Shown here: positions 1-12,173 of the stretch, piece by piece
Layout: the number at the start of each line of letters is the position of its first letter
How positions within the stretch are numbered: position 1 is the stretch's first letter
NCBI RefSeq assembly: GCF_000003815.2
Contig: NC_049992.1
Span: 8,430,920 to 8,494,919 of the forward strand
DNA from: Branchiostoma floridae
Taxonomy: Eukaryota; Chordata; Leptocardii; Amphioxiformes; Branchiostomatidae
Length of the DNA: 64,000 bases
Direction: 5' to 3'
The notes under the pieces: model-generated
Seen by the model: only the letters and a program-made list of their open reading frames with translations
Told to the model about the DNA's origin: nothing
Databases searched by the model: none
Translations under genes and position numbers: made by a program

Positions 1-1783
1 GTTCTGCAGAAAGTCAGATTCCCACTTCATTCTGGTTTAAATTAGAAGGGACTCCTCATCAACTATTTTGACAATGTCTCCGAAGATTTTATAGCTAGCT
101 CTGATCACATTTCACCATTGTTTGTCTTGCCACTGACCTACTGATCTTCAAAAGGACATTAAATGGAAAGTAATGACTACAATGACTTGAAATCCAAGTT
201 GCGCTACATATGGATAAAAGACTGCGACTGTTGATTATGCTCAGAAATTTTGATTCTGCACCTTAATTCTTAGAACGGTTCTGACCTTATTGATCCCCAT
301 CCTACACGTTGCTATTATATGAAATATGCTATCAGCATTAATTGGCATCGTTATGTGTGCTCTAATTTTCCGAGTTAGATTTATTTTCTTTGTTTCGCTG
401 TTCTCCTTTTACCGATCTACAAATCAATATCTTTATGAGTTGGTAATTATTTGAATGACCCAAGAGGAATATATTAATCACCAGAAATGGAAAAAAAGTT
501 GATAATCTGGCTCTGACTGGTAAGCTTGCTTTGAAATTTGCATATTGAAGTCACAACTTGCTGAAATACGATCTTGTTATTTTGAAATCTGGTGTAATCT
601 ACGTCACATAGCAGCCTGGTCACGTACGTCAAGTTGTTTGGGGGTAATTAGTGAAAGTTGTTTCCGGTTGTTTGGGGTGATTAGTGAAAGTTGTTCCCAG
701 TTATTTTCGGTAATTAGTGAAAGTCGTTTTCGATCGTTTTCGGTAATTAGTGAGACCCACGATCGTTGAACAGTAGCAATTTGAGGATAGCATTTTCATA
801 GCCATGCTTGTGTCTGTCCGACAACATTCATCTGTTACTGACAAGACTGTCCTAGATCCCTGTCCACGGTTGGTTCTGTCACAGCTTACTTGAAAAGTCT
901 GCCACATCAAAATCGTACAACGACCTACGACAAACATCGTACAACAACTAACTTCGTATCGTACGTACGAGCATTAACTTCTGGCAAAAATGTACGTCTG
1001 CTGCAAAGTTCAACTGTCTTGGTACACAAAATGTTGTTTTAGATCATTGTCGGTGGGTTGTTCTGTCACCTTCCTGCCTTGAGTATTCTAATTTCTACTA
1101 CATCAAAATCGTACATCAACCTACCAATATGAACACACCATCAGCAACAGATTTACCACAGAATACATAAAGCTAAAAGTTGTAATCTCTTGGCTAGCTC
1201 TTTTTATTTCAGCTATTACATCTCCTCGACTCCATACGGCTGAAAATCCAATATGGCACGGTACAGCAAACGGCAATAATATTCTATGACTCTGCGGTGA
1301 CCGGTACGTTCCGAGTCTTTCCGGTTGAGTTACTCCCTCACTTTCCCTTGACTGCACAGAACTAGTTTCTACCAGACTGACTACGCTGGCTTTCAAAGGG
1401 AGAATAATTTACCAGGGAAAATTTGCTACCATAGGAGTTACTAGTAGTCGGCCGCGCAACCGGAGGGTAAACATGAACCTAAGCGTGGACTGACTCCCCT
1501 GGCCAATTTCCCGATTATTTTGCTGACTCCTACGATCCCCGTGCCCCCGTAGGAAGGCCTGGTGGGGGCTAGCACAGGACCATCTGCCAGCAGCCTTAGC
1601 CCCTACCATAGCTCTTGGCCGAATAGTAATAGGGAAGTTTAGCCATGTTAGGAATGAAAGTCTAGTAGGAGTTAATTGGCCTAGGAGTGAACTGACCGGC
1701 CGTCGGAGTTGTCGCCGACTTCAAAGATGTCATGAAACTGATCCGCTCATTTTCTGTACAAAGGCAGTAGTATTGCCAGTAGA
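1..1783. other. Non-coding flank, no gene recognised
   Basis: I see no exon with recognisable protein similarity here. The short open frames are below 100 codons and lack convincing splice context. A 33-bp minisatellite is listed separately. A short sequence containing ATCAAAATCGTACA occurs at about 905 and again at about 1101, so some local duplication exists. The region may be intron or 5' flank of the SLC7 gene, whose missing N-terminal exons I could not find here. Confidence 0.5.
632..754 (+). repeat. 33-bp minisatellite, nearly four copies
   Basis: The unit contains GGTAATTAGTGAAAGTTGTT followed by a short pyrimidine/G stretch, and repeats every 33 bases with a few substitutions. Because 33 is a multiple of three it makes a short repetitive open frame (VISES repeated), which I regard as a by-product and not a gene. 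Confidence 0.8.
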
Positions 1784-2249
1784 CAGGGGTGCCTAAGCAT
1801 TTGCACGAACCCTATGAAATTCGTGCGAATATTATGTGATACACACGAATCACTATGCGAAAACGCACGAATATTATGAAATTCGCACGAATCACTATGC
1901 AAAACGCACGAATATTATGAAATTCGCACGAATCACTATGTGATTCACACGAACCTTATGAGATTTGCACGATCCTTATGCGAAATTGCGCAAACACTGC
2001 CGGGGTCACGTGACAGACGGAGCGGGATTTTTAAGATGGCGGCTTCGATCGGCGGCGACGGAAAATACGATGTGACACGCCGAAATGAAGCAAAACAGTA
2101 GCACACAGGCTATCAAATACATCTTTGCGACGGTAAATGTCCATTCCATGCCTTGAAATATAAATATCACGGGTAGAAACGCTCAAAATCATGCCTCCTC
2201 CCGGCCGCCGTTTTTGCATAAGGATCGTGCAAATGCTTAGGCACCCCTG
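1784..2249. mobile_element. 466-bp MITE with 33-bp inverted termini
   Basis: The left end begins CAGGGGTGCCTAAGCATTTG and the right end is its reverse complement over about 33 bp with two mismatches. The pentamer GTAGA sits directly outside both ends (1779-1783 and 2250-2254), which fits a 5-bp target-site duplication. The left half holds about two copies of a 52-bp internal unit (motifs ACGAATATTATGAAATTCGC and ACGAATCACTATG). The right half is CpG-rich and contains AAGATGGCGGC, a YY1-like motif. There is no transposase. The CAGGG ends recall hAT, but hAT makes 8-bp duplications, so the superfamily is open. Confidence 0.88.
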
Positions 2250-2254
2250 GTAGA

Positions 2255-3726
2255 GCTATCTGGATAGACTGCACGCGACTAACTGAAAACCCACAGTAAC
2301 TTATTTGTCCCTTTTTGGCCAGATTCTTCTATTTTTTTTCATCCAGCTGACACGTCTGCTTGGAGACTAGGTACATATTCCGAATCTTTAGTTTACGATT
2401 GAGTTACTCCCACCTTTCCCCACTACCTCTACAGAAACATCTGCCAGAAGCCAGCGCTGTCTCGTTAAACAGCGCTGCAATAACTGCCGTGCTCATGGCG
2501 GCGTGACGTGTTCGCGCCAATTTGCACGGCCGTAAAAACTCAGGCAACATTTGACCGCAATTTGGAGTCATTCTGCAGAGGCGATAAATATCACCTGCTG
2601 CGAAATTGCCTCGTAGGCGGCTGCTATTTCGTCTTCTCCGAAAACAAATACCTCTCCTCTGACAGAAAGCCTTGTCACGTTCCTCGAGATGGGTCACCGT
2701 TTTGATACAGCAGTTTTCTATCTAGGCACTAATGCCATCACACAGGGATATCCACTCCGGGCCATTTAATATCGCACAGCCCCACTAAAGATGTAGACCG
2801 TCCGACAGAAACGAGATTAAAATCCGTGATCCCGAACGCCACTCATAAATATCTGGGTACGAGACATATGAGGATATTACAAGGAAATGCCACGGTGCAA
2901 TACCATAAACAGTGGTGTTCACGCGAGCTTATTCTCTAGTCACTACTTACTTGGTAAACTTCGCCAGGTTTATAACACGTACGTGACCATGTTTATGAAA
3001 TCATTGCAATCTGGTCATCATACAGACGCATGTAGTTTAAATTTTTTTCCATTGATGAAAGTTTTAAAAAATCACGTAAATCTAAATATTGTTAAACGAT
3101 ATATTGTCGGAATAATCATTCAGTCCAGTAAATGTTCATAGTTCATGCAATCGAGATACGTTGTGAATCAAATATGCTTGATATATGGTAACAATATCAT
3201 CTGGTAGCGATTTTAGCTCGTTAGGATAGCATTTAGTCGAGGCATCAGTCTATTAACACGATGATAGTCAGGGGTCATGTACCGGGCCACGCGCGACCTC
3301 TGTAATCTTCACCATCGTTCAGAGTTGATAACTCAATCATGCCACGTACAGTCTGCAGGGGCTGTATGGAAGAATGCCGCACGCGTTTGCAGACTAGTCA
3401 CAACTAGTTTTCATCAAATGAAACCATCGTTGGTGCCGCAGCTGGAGGTTTGAAAAGATGCTAAAACAAATGGCCCTTGAAATGTAGGGACATACTACGC
3501 TATATAAAGAGAAGGTGATGAGTATTTCAGGACTTATTGTACTGACATGTCCACTGAATGAGAATATGAAAGCTGGAATCCTTCGGGCGATGAAAGAAAC
3601 ATCGATCTTGGTAGCAAATTCATTGCCTTCGAATATTTTAGTTCAAAAGAAACTTAGCATGAACAGCTATACATTATTGACTCGTTACTTTAACCCTAAG
3701 GGAGTCAACTACTGCTATGATTTGTT
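2255..3726. other. Non-coding, nothing recognised
   Basis: No exon, RNA gene or bounded repeat was recognised. A stretch at about 2365-2470 loosely resembles 1300-1400 (shared GAGTTACTCCC and neighbouring bases), suggesting an old duplicate. Confidence 0.4.
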
Positions 3727-3972
3727 TTTGTTTTCGCTTGTCTGTCTGTATGTCTGTATTTCTGATTGGATGTGATTGTGTGTTTCTGTGCTACGTTTCT
3801 ATATGCTCTGCCAGTGGCCGCTCATTGCCATGTTAGACTAATTTTCTTTGTTTCATTTTCTATTTTTATCACCCTACAAATTAACATATTTTTTTTGCTT
3901 GTCTGTCTGCATGTCTGTCTGATTGGATGTAATTTTGTGTTTCTGTGCTACATTTCTGTATGCTCTGCCACG
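3727..3972 (+). repeat. Direct repeat, two copies of about 85 bp
   Basis: Two diverged copies start at about 3735 and 3898. Each contains CTTGTCTGTCTG, TCTGATTGGATGT, TTTCTGTGCTAC and ATGCTCTGCCA in the same order, with a pitch of about 163 bp. The function is unknown. It lies a few hundred bases upstream of the first visible SLC7 exon. Confidence 0.7.
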
Positions 3973-4116
3973 TAACTCAGAAGGGATAGAGTCTGCAATC
4001 TCTAGTTGCCTTGTATCGTCTTGGTAATGATTTTGCCTGAGATACAGCTTTTCACGGGGTAAAATGATACTAAAATCCCAGAGCAACACCAACAGCCATT
4101 TGCTATGTTGTCACAG

Positions 4117-7100
4117 GCCTGTGCTATGCGGAGTTCGCGGCCCGGGTACCCAAGGCCGGGTCTGCGTACGTGTACGGCTACCTGGCTGTGGGCGAGTTCT
4201 GGGCCTTCGTGATTGGATGGAACATGGTTCTGGAGGACATGATTGGTGCAGCCTCCGTCGCTAAGGCCTGGTCACAGTACTTCGACTCTTTCTTCAACGA
4301 CTCCATCAGGTGAAGAACGATTAAGAATCCTTCATCTATGTTCTTAAGAGTCATGCATTCATTTGCATTTATGTATTTACTTATTGGTTTGGGACTTTGG
4401 TCTGTTCAGCACACACAGCCAGGGCTGCCCAACTAGCATGTTGTTATCAAAAATGCCATGGCGGCAGACAATATGATATGTCAATTATATTCACTTGCAT
4501 TTACTTTCTAAACAATATGTTACCGTGAATTAAAGACTGGCTTTTCATAATTTCCGTCCGGCTAGGACTTGACCGTGACTTAAATCAGTTCAGTTCATCT
4601 TCGTGGTACGAGGTGCCACGGACGATGCTGCACCAGACATCTGTCATCAACGTAATGACTGAAATTGGGAGAGATAAAAAATCTAACGGACCTATGATAG
4701 ATGACAAGGCGATGTGTTTTATTCCCTCCCAGACTGACCGTAGAGCATGAGATCGGGACCCTACACAAGGCGCCTGGCCTGGGAACCTACCCGGACATCA
4801 TAGCCTTCATCCTGCTACTGCTCATGACGGGTAAGCTAACCAGTCTAATCAGAAGACGCTGTCTTTCCAGAACAACACTAGATCTTATTCAGAATGCATA
4901 CAAGACGTTCTTTCTTCCATCAAAGCAGAGTCCAATGGGGTACAAAACTACAGATTTAGGCAAGAGCAAAGACAATAATCCTCTTTGTATCAGTTGCTTT
5001 GTAGATGTATGTGTGAAGCAGACTTTTTTTTTGAATGTTTGTCTTTTCCTACATTATATTAAGACTTTGCAAATTCATTCAGACGTCTTTTGAGGACTAG
5101 TTAGTAGGCAAGTTCGCCGACAAACCCCGACTCCAGATAACATGGCGCAGGGCTAACCTAACTCTCAACCATGGTCGAAGGAAGGTCGGCAAGGTATGGC
5201 CGGGAGGTTGTGGTCGGTAAGCCATGGTAGGTACGCCATGGTGGAGAAAGCGTGGTCGGGAGGCCATGTTCGAAAGAAGGTAGGAAGGCCATGGTCAACA
5301 AGCCGTGGTTGGGAGGCCATGGTCGAGAGAAGGTTGAGAGGCCATGGTCAGCTATGTATGACAGGTACATGAAATATTTCAGGTGTGATTGCCAGCGGAG
5401 TGAAGCAGACGTCCATCACTAACATCATCTTCACGGTGGTGAACATGTTGGTGATCCTGTGTATCGTGGTTGTGGGCTGTTTCTACGTCAACGTACAGAA
5501 CTGGGCAGGCGAGGAGAACTTCCTACCGTACGGATTCTCCGGGGTAAATAAATCTATATATACGACATTACCAAATCTCCAAGCAGATGTTAGGGTGGAA
5601 GACCGCAACGTTTTCAACTGCCGGGGAGCTGTCAAACAGGTCATGCATCGGAAACCCAAAACGATACAGTCTTAAGCTTTTATCCCAACATCTACTTGAA
5701 CATTAATCAGAGCTTTAAATCTAATGTGTATCCAAGAACGTTGTACCTTATATACGTCTTACGGCGTCGCTGTCAATAAATAATCTATATGTTTTTGTAA
5801 TTGGACTCATTAGAAGTAAGCTCTATAGCAAATACATTTCGTAAAAGTAAGGTCTGTACGTTGATCTTCTCTTAGGTTCTGTCTGGCGCGGCTGTCTGCT
5901 TCTATGCTTTTGCAATTGGACTCTTTACGAGAAAATTCTAGCAAATAAAAAAATGACATTTCTCACAAACGGTAAGGATGGTTCTTTAACGTTTTTTTTT
6001 CGTTGCTCTTCTGTTAGGTTCTTTCTGGCGCGGCCACCTGCTTCTACGCCTTTGTGGGCTTCGACATCATAGCGACCTCTAGCGAGGAGGCGCGGAACCC
6101 CAGTAAGAGCATCCCCACGGCCATCCTGCTGACGTTGGTGACGTGTTTCCTGGCGTACTTTAGCGTGTCCGCCATCCTGACGCTGATGGAGCCGTACAGC
6201 CAGATCGCCAGCACCGCCCCGCTGTCCCGGGCGTTCGACCAGCACGGGCTCTACTCCGTCGGGTACATCATTTCCGTTGGTAGGTTGTGGTTAAGGCTTT
6301 TAAGACTCTTCTTTTTGTGTATATTGAGGCTACCAACTTCAACTTGTTGAATGAGGCTACCAAGTTACCAACCTCAACTGTCAGATTGGGAAGTATTACA
6401 AAACATGTTTCATAACACCGTATACGGAACAAATCACGAACAAATTAAGCTGGTGTGTTACGCTGAAGGGCGGTTATATCGGCTATATGTAGACACAGAT
6501 ACAGAATCAAATCATTTGAAGACGTATTACAAAGAATAATGTCTCAATTGTAATTAGTACGATTCACGTGTAAGCAATTAGGTTTCAACCCACCCCAAAG
6601 AATCATAAGGTATACACTAGCATCAGATACAAATCTGTATACACAACACCACAGTTGCCTACCAGGTCCACAGTAAGTCAATTACGGGATTGTAAATGAT
6701 ACCAATGTATGAAGAAACGTCGTGATGCTTTATTCTTGTGGATACACTTATCTAAAGCCGCTTCGACAGTTCTCTAACTATATAATGACTTTGCAGGCAC
6801 CATTTGTAGCCTGACGGCTTCCACCTTTGGTTCCCTGTTCCCCCTGCCCCGTATCGTCTACACCATGGCTAAGGACGGGCTGCTGTGTGAGGTGTTCGCC
6901 CAGGTCCACCCTCGTACCTCCGTGCCGTTGGTGGCCACTAACTCTAACTTGTGCTTTTGCAGGGGCCATTTGTGGCCTAACGGCCTCCACCCTGGGTTCC
7001 CTGTTCCCCCTGCCCCGTATCGTCTACACCATGGCCAAGGACGGGCTGCTGTGTGAGGTGTTCGCCCGGGTGAACCCCACTACCTCCGTGCCGGTGGTGG

Positions 7101-10100
7101 CCACGCTGGTGTCCGGCTCCCTGGCGGCGGTCCTGTCCTTGGTGCTAGATCTGCAGCAGTTGGTGGAAATCATGTCCATCGGCACGCTCATGGCCTACAC
7201 ACTGGTGGCAGCGTAAGTAACTATCTTTAAAACTACATTTCTTAAGACTGTTAATATTTTTCTATATATGATAAATGGGTCTGGATAGATTTGTTAACGG
7301 TTAGACGTTTCAGATAGCATCCGCTACTTTTCTTCGGTTACTGACATTTATCCACTTGCTGAAGTAGCTGTTATCTTGCGTGAGTTATAACCAGAATGTC
7401 TAATTAAACTTCGTCAAGGAACTAATGTTAACCAGTTCTAACCAACGTTGATGAAGGTCTAAGAGACAGTGAGCAGTCACAGATTCTTTCAATTATTCCT
7501 TCCCTCCTTCACCCCTTCCAGGTCTGTCCTGATCATGCGCTATCAGCCGGGCAGAATCGGTCTCACCAAGGACGAGTCCGCCTATTTCCCGACATCCTCC
7601 GAGAAGACAGGGTTACTCTCCACTGGCACCGCGAGTAACGGCACGAACGGGAAACCCAAGCCTGGACTGTCCAAGTTCTTCAAACCCAAGGACTCTACCG
7701 GCTTCGTGCTGATGGAGACAGACGGGGGACAGGAGACTCCCAAGGAGCAACAACAACAACAAGGTTTGCCAAAGAGCAGTTACTCAGGCAACTGGAGATA
7801 ATTTTGGAAACGGTGAGACGTTTCAGATGACATCAGTAATCTTCAATACCACTGACAAAAGATGGTGGATGCCATCTGAAACATCTGACCGTTTCCAAAA
7901 TCATATCTAGTTGCTTGAGTAACTGCTTTTTGTTGTACCTGGATGTCTAACTTTCATCGACGTGACAACAAGGTTTGTCCTCAACTTGGGACATTTCCAA
8001 GGCCATGACTTTAAAAGTTCAAAGTTACGCGCGCTAACACAGTTTTAGCATATTTTAAAGAAAATGAAATGGATGGATAGGTACTCGAATGTATGTTCAT
8101 CTGTTGGCAGTCAGCATCATGTTACAATTCTAAAATTTATACATGTATCCGTACACAAAATAAAGCGCTTACCAACAGGCTTTAGATCAGTGCTCTGATC
8201 CTTATCAAGTTGAAATTACCCCAAGCCTATGTCACCAAACGGATAGATAGATCTAAAAGAAATTCATGTATGTAACAATAGCAAAGTTGGTAAACTGATG
8301 ATTTATGACAATTTTCAGTAGACGAAGTCAGTAGCAAATTATAAGTATCAATACTCATTGACACGCCAAAAAGTAGTTACTCATGCAAGAAACTGGATAT
8401 GATTTTGTGTCAGTGTCACTGACGAAAGACACCGGATGGCTGCCTGAAACGTCTGATCATTTCCAAAATCATATTCAGTCGAGTAACTACATTTGGCGTA
8501 TCTTATTACCTAGACGGCTAGACGTCTAACCTTCTTTGAAATACTCATGTAGGTACGACAGCTCTAACGGACTCAGAGGCGCCCTCTGGCAGCTACCAGC
8601 CCCTAGACGTGACGGAGTCCGTGCCGGACCCCCGGCCGGAGCCGACCCCGCACACGGGCCAGCTGGTGTCCTGGTCCGTCCACATCATCGTCATCCTCAT
8701 GGTTCTCACCAGCGCAACGCTCATCTTTGCACAGGACTATGTGTACAACAGAGCTTGGTAGGTACATGGGGGGTAGTTCAAACTAGCACTTCCCAGGCAG
8801 TTTTTGCATTGCGACTTTGAACTACAATGCTTTATAGATACGTATATCACACACCGCCACTCCCAAGCGATCTTTATTTTACGACGTCAATTGGTCAGGT
8901 GATGTGAATATAACAAGAAAGCTGCACATAAAGGCTTGCTATCATACATAGAAATAAACTTTGCTTATTGCAGATTAGAAAATGCATGGTAGCTCTGGTC
9001 CCTCTCGGAAGTACAAAAAATGTCCTGACCCATGGACTATATAGGGATAGTTCAAACTAGCACTTCCCCGAATTGTTTTTGCATTGCGACTGTGTACTGC
9101 AATACTTTAGATACCGATGTCAACTTGCCGCCCTGTAGCTAGTTTGCCTATTTACTAGTTTATGAATGGGCCACACATCCCTACTCGACATATGTGCATT
9201 TCGTTTGTATATAAATTATATACATATTACTTACTTTACTTTGGTCCAGCTCCCGCTCAAACCAAGCTTGAAATTTGTCTCAACTCAACTCTATCTTTCA
9301 TTATACATATGCCAGCTTTTTTCAAAAGCCCTTGTTTGATGGTATATCACTTGATGTTACGGAAAAATGCGTCGCAAGTCTGTATCATAGATCAAATCTA
9401 GAATCTTGACACATGTACCTAGACTTCGCTTTAAAAGTTATAAAGTTAAAGTTGGCTTTTAGGCTAGAGCAGACACCTGCTACATTGTTTTATACCAGTT
9501 GTCGTCCCCTTTCGTGTTACCTTTAACTAGCCCTCGGGTAAGAATTTGCAATAAACTTTCATTCTCTTACCAACCTTAGGTGGGCACTACTGATCATCTG
9601 TGTGCTGGTCTCCGCCATCTTGAGCCTGTGCGGGTTCATCTGGCGCCAGCCGCAGAGCCGCATGCGGCTGCCCTTCAAGGTGCGGGGCTGCGTGGTGGTC
9701 TGCCCCGTCTCCATGTTCGTCAACATCTACCTGATGCTCAAACTCAAGCCCGCCACCTGGATCCGATTCGCCATATGGCTGGCCATAGGTATGTATGGCA
9801 GCGATGCTTCCAATAAGCCTTCTCACACTAGTTAACACGCATGCGCGGGTGAAAGGAACTCTGGGTAATATGTCAAAGTTGAAGGTCCCAGAAAATCAAC
9901 ATTCCGCCATTTTCAGGCGTCATTACGCTCCGGACATTGTTACACGAATCGAAACAATAGTAGATACGAGATTGTTGACGTCTGAGGGCCTTCAAATTTG
10001 ACATATTACCCAGAGTTCCTTTCACCCGCGCGGTAACTAGTGTGAACAGGCTTATAAGCTCTTTCACCGAGTTTGCTACGCATGTGCAGGCGAAAGGAAT

Positions 10101-10472
10101 ATGTCAAAGGTAAAGGCCCTCAAAAGTCTTGTCTCGATTTGCATAACAATGTATTCCATATGCTAGTCACGTTCATCGTAGAGTTGACAGGAAGTGATCT
10201 GACACGTGATGTTACTCAAAACCTTATTTGAATAATTTGTGAATAATTTACCAAGACATATGAGAGATGCTAAGTTTGTCTGAAATGACTAAAACTAGGA
10301 CTTTATTTCCCTCCCTCCACATACAGGTCTGGCTGTGTACCTTGGTTATGGGACACGTCACAGCTTGGAAGCCCGCCGGGCTGAGGAGAAGGGCGTGTCT
10401 CCTCTTCCTGACGTCATTTCCGCACCCAAACATGAGCCCATACCGGAAGACACTGACCAGAAAGAGTCATGA
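4117..10472 (+). CDS. Cationic amino acid transporter, SLC7A4-like, 5' partial
   Basis: This is a multi-pass plasma-membrane carrier of the SLC7 CAT subfamily (APC superfamily). Exons with consistent phases are 4117-4309, 4733-4830, 5383-5543, 6018-6279, 6963-7212, 7522-7763, 8553-8757, 9580-9788 and 10327-10472 (stop TGA), giving about 588 residues. The first exon encodes YAEFAARVPKAGSAYVYGY, and the third TM core has GFDIIATSSEEARNP. The signature LPRIVYTMAKDGLL is followed by SIGTLMAYTLVAA, a variable loop with a CAG-rich run, and a C-terminal CAT_C region with TM helices. SSEEARNP and LPRIVY favour SLC7A4 over CAT1-3 or SLC7A14, but substrate cannot be told; SLC7A4 itself lacks proven transport. 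The first exon enters in phase 1, so upstream exons (roughly 60 residues) are missing to the left. An extra partial exon copy precedes 6963. Confidence 0.95.
5165..5352. repeat. CCATGG-rich minisatellite in SLC7 intron
   Basis: Irregular units of about 17-22 bp carry GGCCATGGTC or AGCCATGGT and GAGAAGGT/GAAGGAAGGT. They fill most of the intron before the exon at 5383. Units vary in length, so the array is old or repaired often. Confidence 0.8.
5876..5930 (+). pseudogene. Partial duplicate of SLC7 exon start
   Basis: The bases at 5876-5900 repeat the first 25 bases of the exon at 6018 with few changes (GTTCTGTCTGGCGCGGC against GTTCTTTCTGGCGCGGC), including the preceding TTAG acceptor. After about 25 bases the match to coding sequence is lost; flanking intron bases are also duplicated, with a pitch of 142 bp. 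It has no donor and cannot encode the whole exon. Confidence 0.75.
6797..6962 (+). pseudogene. Tandem 166-bp partial copy of SLC7 exon
   Basis: This copy has its own TTTGCAG acceptor and encodes TICSLTASTFGSLFPLPRIV and on to TSVPLVAT. It then runs straight into the acceptor of the complete exon at 6963 without a donor. The unit length of 166 is not a multiple of three, so retention of both copies shifts frame and stops. The copy differs from the real exon at about 20 positions, including amino-acid changes (QVHPRTSVPL against RVNPTTSVPV), so it is not an identical assembly echo. It could be a recent-to-moderate duplication or a diverged haplotype joined in the assembly. Confidence 0.85.
7776..7926. 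mobile_element. Foldback MITE just after an SLC7 donor
   Basis: Imperfect inverted arms of about 58 bp begin GCAGTTACTCA and end TGAGTAACTGC. Both arms contain TTTTGGAAACGGT and GAGACGTTTCAGAT or its complement. It starts 12 bases after the donor at 7764. Related copies or halves occur at about 7290-7345, 8372-8535, 40424-40495 and 53080-53215. Confidence 0.8.
8372..8545. mobile_element. Diverged copy of the GTAACTC foldback repeat
   Basis: It carries GTAGTTACTCATGCAAGAAA, ATGATTTTG, GTCAGTGTCACTGACGAAAG, TGAAACGTCTGA and TTTCCAAAATCATATTCAGT in foldback order, then TATCTTATTACCTAGACGGC and TAGACGTCTAACCTTC, a tail shared with the copy at 53080-53215. The SLC7 exon at 8553 begins within 10 bases of the end of this repeat. 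Confidence 0.7.
8768..9122 (+). repeat. Direct repeat, two copies of about 75 bp
   Basis: Copies at about 8772-8845 and 9047-9119 share TAGTTCAAACTAGCACTTCC, GTTTTTGCATTGCGACT and a CTTTA-GATAC tail. Both lie in one SLC7 intron. No coding potential was seen. Confidence 0.75.
9814..10054. mobile_element. 241-bp MITE with long inverted termini
   Basis: The arms of about 75 bp begin TAAGCCTTCTCACACTAGTT and end with the complement of a near-identical sequence. Both contain GGGTGAAAGGAACTCTGGGT followed by AATATGTCAAA. A third partial arm with GCGAAAGGAATATGTCAAAG lies at about 10085. There is no coding capacity. It occupies the last SLC7 intron. Confidence 0.85.
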
Positions 10473-11237
10473 CGTCATAGATTGCCAAAGGACCAAAGGC
10501 TGTTGTACCAAGGAGCTTTTATCAGCTCCTTGGTTGTACAAAATGTAATGACAACGAAACCAGAAAGACTACAGAAAGAAAGAAAGGTTGATATGGGATT
10601 TTCTAAATACCCAAGTATTAAACTTCCAAGCTCTATTACTCGTAGTTTGTTGTCTTGTCCAAAAAAGAAAAGGATTATTTGTGGTCACATTGGCAGAGGC
10701 CTGTAGAAAATCCTGTGTTGTGTACAAAGGACTTACATATCAGACATTTTAGCCTTAAAAGTGTAAGGGCCTGACAAATGGGAATTAACATGATACCTCC
10801 GTGGTCAACCTTGACAAGCTTCGATGTTCTTTTGTTTTTCTGCTGGTTAGCAAGTCTTAGAACTAGGTGGATGTACAGAATTAACACAAGGCATATCAAA
10901 TTTCTCATATTACTGCATTTTGTGCAACTGTTTAGTGACCATGTTTGTACTGGACCAATGCAGTTTTTTTGGGGGGCCGCTATGATTATGTGCCAGTAAT
11001 ATGTGTCCGGTGTGCATTTTTCCTGTCTAACTCTAATGCAACAAAATGTAAACAAAATGTGAGCTTCAATGCTTCTATGGCATACATTTGTGTACCCAAG
11101 GAACATAGGATACACGTTTGCCCAAGATATATGGTTAGATCGGAAGCTGGGTAAAATTTCTAAGACCGGCATTCAAAGCAAATATGAGAAGTACCAAAAG
11201 TTTTGAATGCTTCATGTAAAGATGTTGTAAATGTATG
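10473..11237 (+). other. SLC7 3'UTR
   Basis: This stretch runs from the SLC7 stop codon to the first good polyadenylation signal. The direct sequence has an inverted pair at about 10505-10530 (AAGGAGCTTTTATCAGCTCC), a small hairpin in the transcript. Confidence 0.6.
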
Positions 11238-11243
11238 AATAAA
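11238..11243 (+). terminator. Poly(A) signal AATAAA of SLC7 gene
   Basis: A canonical AATAAA is followed within about 30 bases by a T-rich TTATTGTCTCTTC stretch. It is the first canonical hexamer downstream of the stop at 10472. Confidence 0.65.
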
Positions 11244-11519
11244 GATATATTTCACCTAGCTTATTGTCTCTTCTATTCTTCCTATTAAGAATATCTAAGA
11301 TTAGTAAGAATGACTGTAGAATGAATATCATTTTTCTAACAATATAATCAGAATGAAATTGAAAGTCATATCGATCCAGTTTAGGTCACAAACGAGCTCT
11401 TCTTTCAGTGAAAGACAGGCAATATGTACAGATTTTACAGGTACACAGGGCCACTAACCAATGGACTATGCAACCCTACCACAGCTACAGATGGAATACT
11501 TGAATGGCTTTCTAAGACT

Positions 11520-12173
11520 AGACCTTTATTGTAACCAAATCATCATTATTCTTAAAGAAGAAATAATGACAAAAATTATCTTGTAAAATCTCACACTATG
11601 AGAGAAAATTTTATTTATCTTAAGTCATTATGAAAGTGAATACCTATTAAGACAACATAAGAAGAGGAAAATTTCTACACAACAGGATCTAAAACTGGAG
11701 ACAATCTTGTGGTTCAAAATTGAACGTATCTTGTAAGAACACAAAAAAGATAGATTTTTTCTATCCTAGTTCTTCCATATTCTTAAGACTAAAAAGAGAG
11801 GACCGAAATTAAATTATCTTGTTATTAATTCATGATGCAGTTTTCACTCTGCACTGATCCATTATCACAGTATATCGTGTGACAGCACGAAAACAACATA
11901 TACACATTTAGACATCCCTACAGTATAGAATTCCATTAATCTGCATAGAAAAGTTGGCACTTCCATAAGTCAACATTTGAAATTACCCTCTTTCATTAGC
12001 CAGAATTCAACCTATAGTCTGAACCATTTCTTATAGACATCAAGGTGTAAAAACACTTATCTAAAACTGCAGACCTTCTAGTAATAGAATGTATCTTCTA
12101 CAAGCCTTTCACACCTGAGACGTAGGACAGACATCAGTGATGAGAGAAAGGTTATTATATAGGAACTAGAGTG
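11520..12173 (-). other. NCAPD2 3'UTR region
   Basis: This lies between the NCAPD2 stop (12176-12174) and candidate - strand AATAAA signals read as TTTATT at about 11524 and 11610. No other gene was seen, so NCAPD2 and SLC7 converge here with a few hundred bases between their transcript ends. Confidence 0.5.

Noticed and set aside
2404-2697. 97-codon open frame on the - strand upstream of SLC7, considered as a missing N-terminal exon
   Set aside because: It contains no hydrophobic helix or CAT N-terminal motif and is not bounded by splice sites of the phase needed by the exon at 4117.
5158-5370. Open frame in the CCATGG minisatellite (repeated HGLP-type peptides)
   Set aside because: It is a by-product of a variable minisatellite in an intron with irregular unit length and no conservation.
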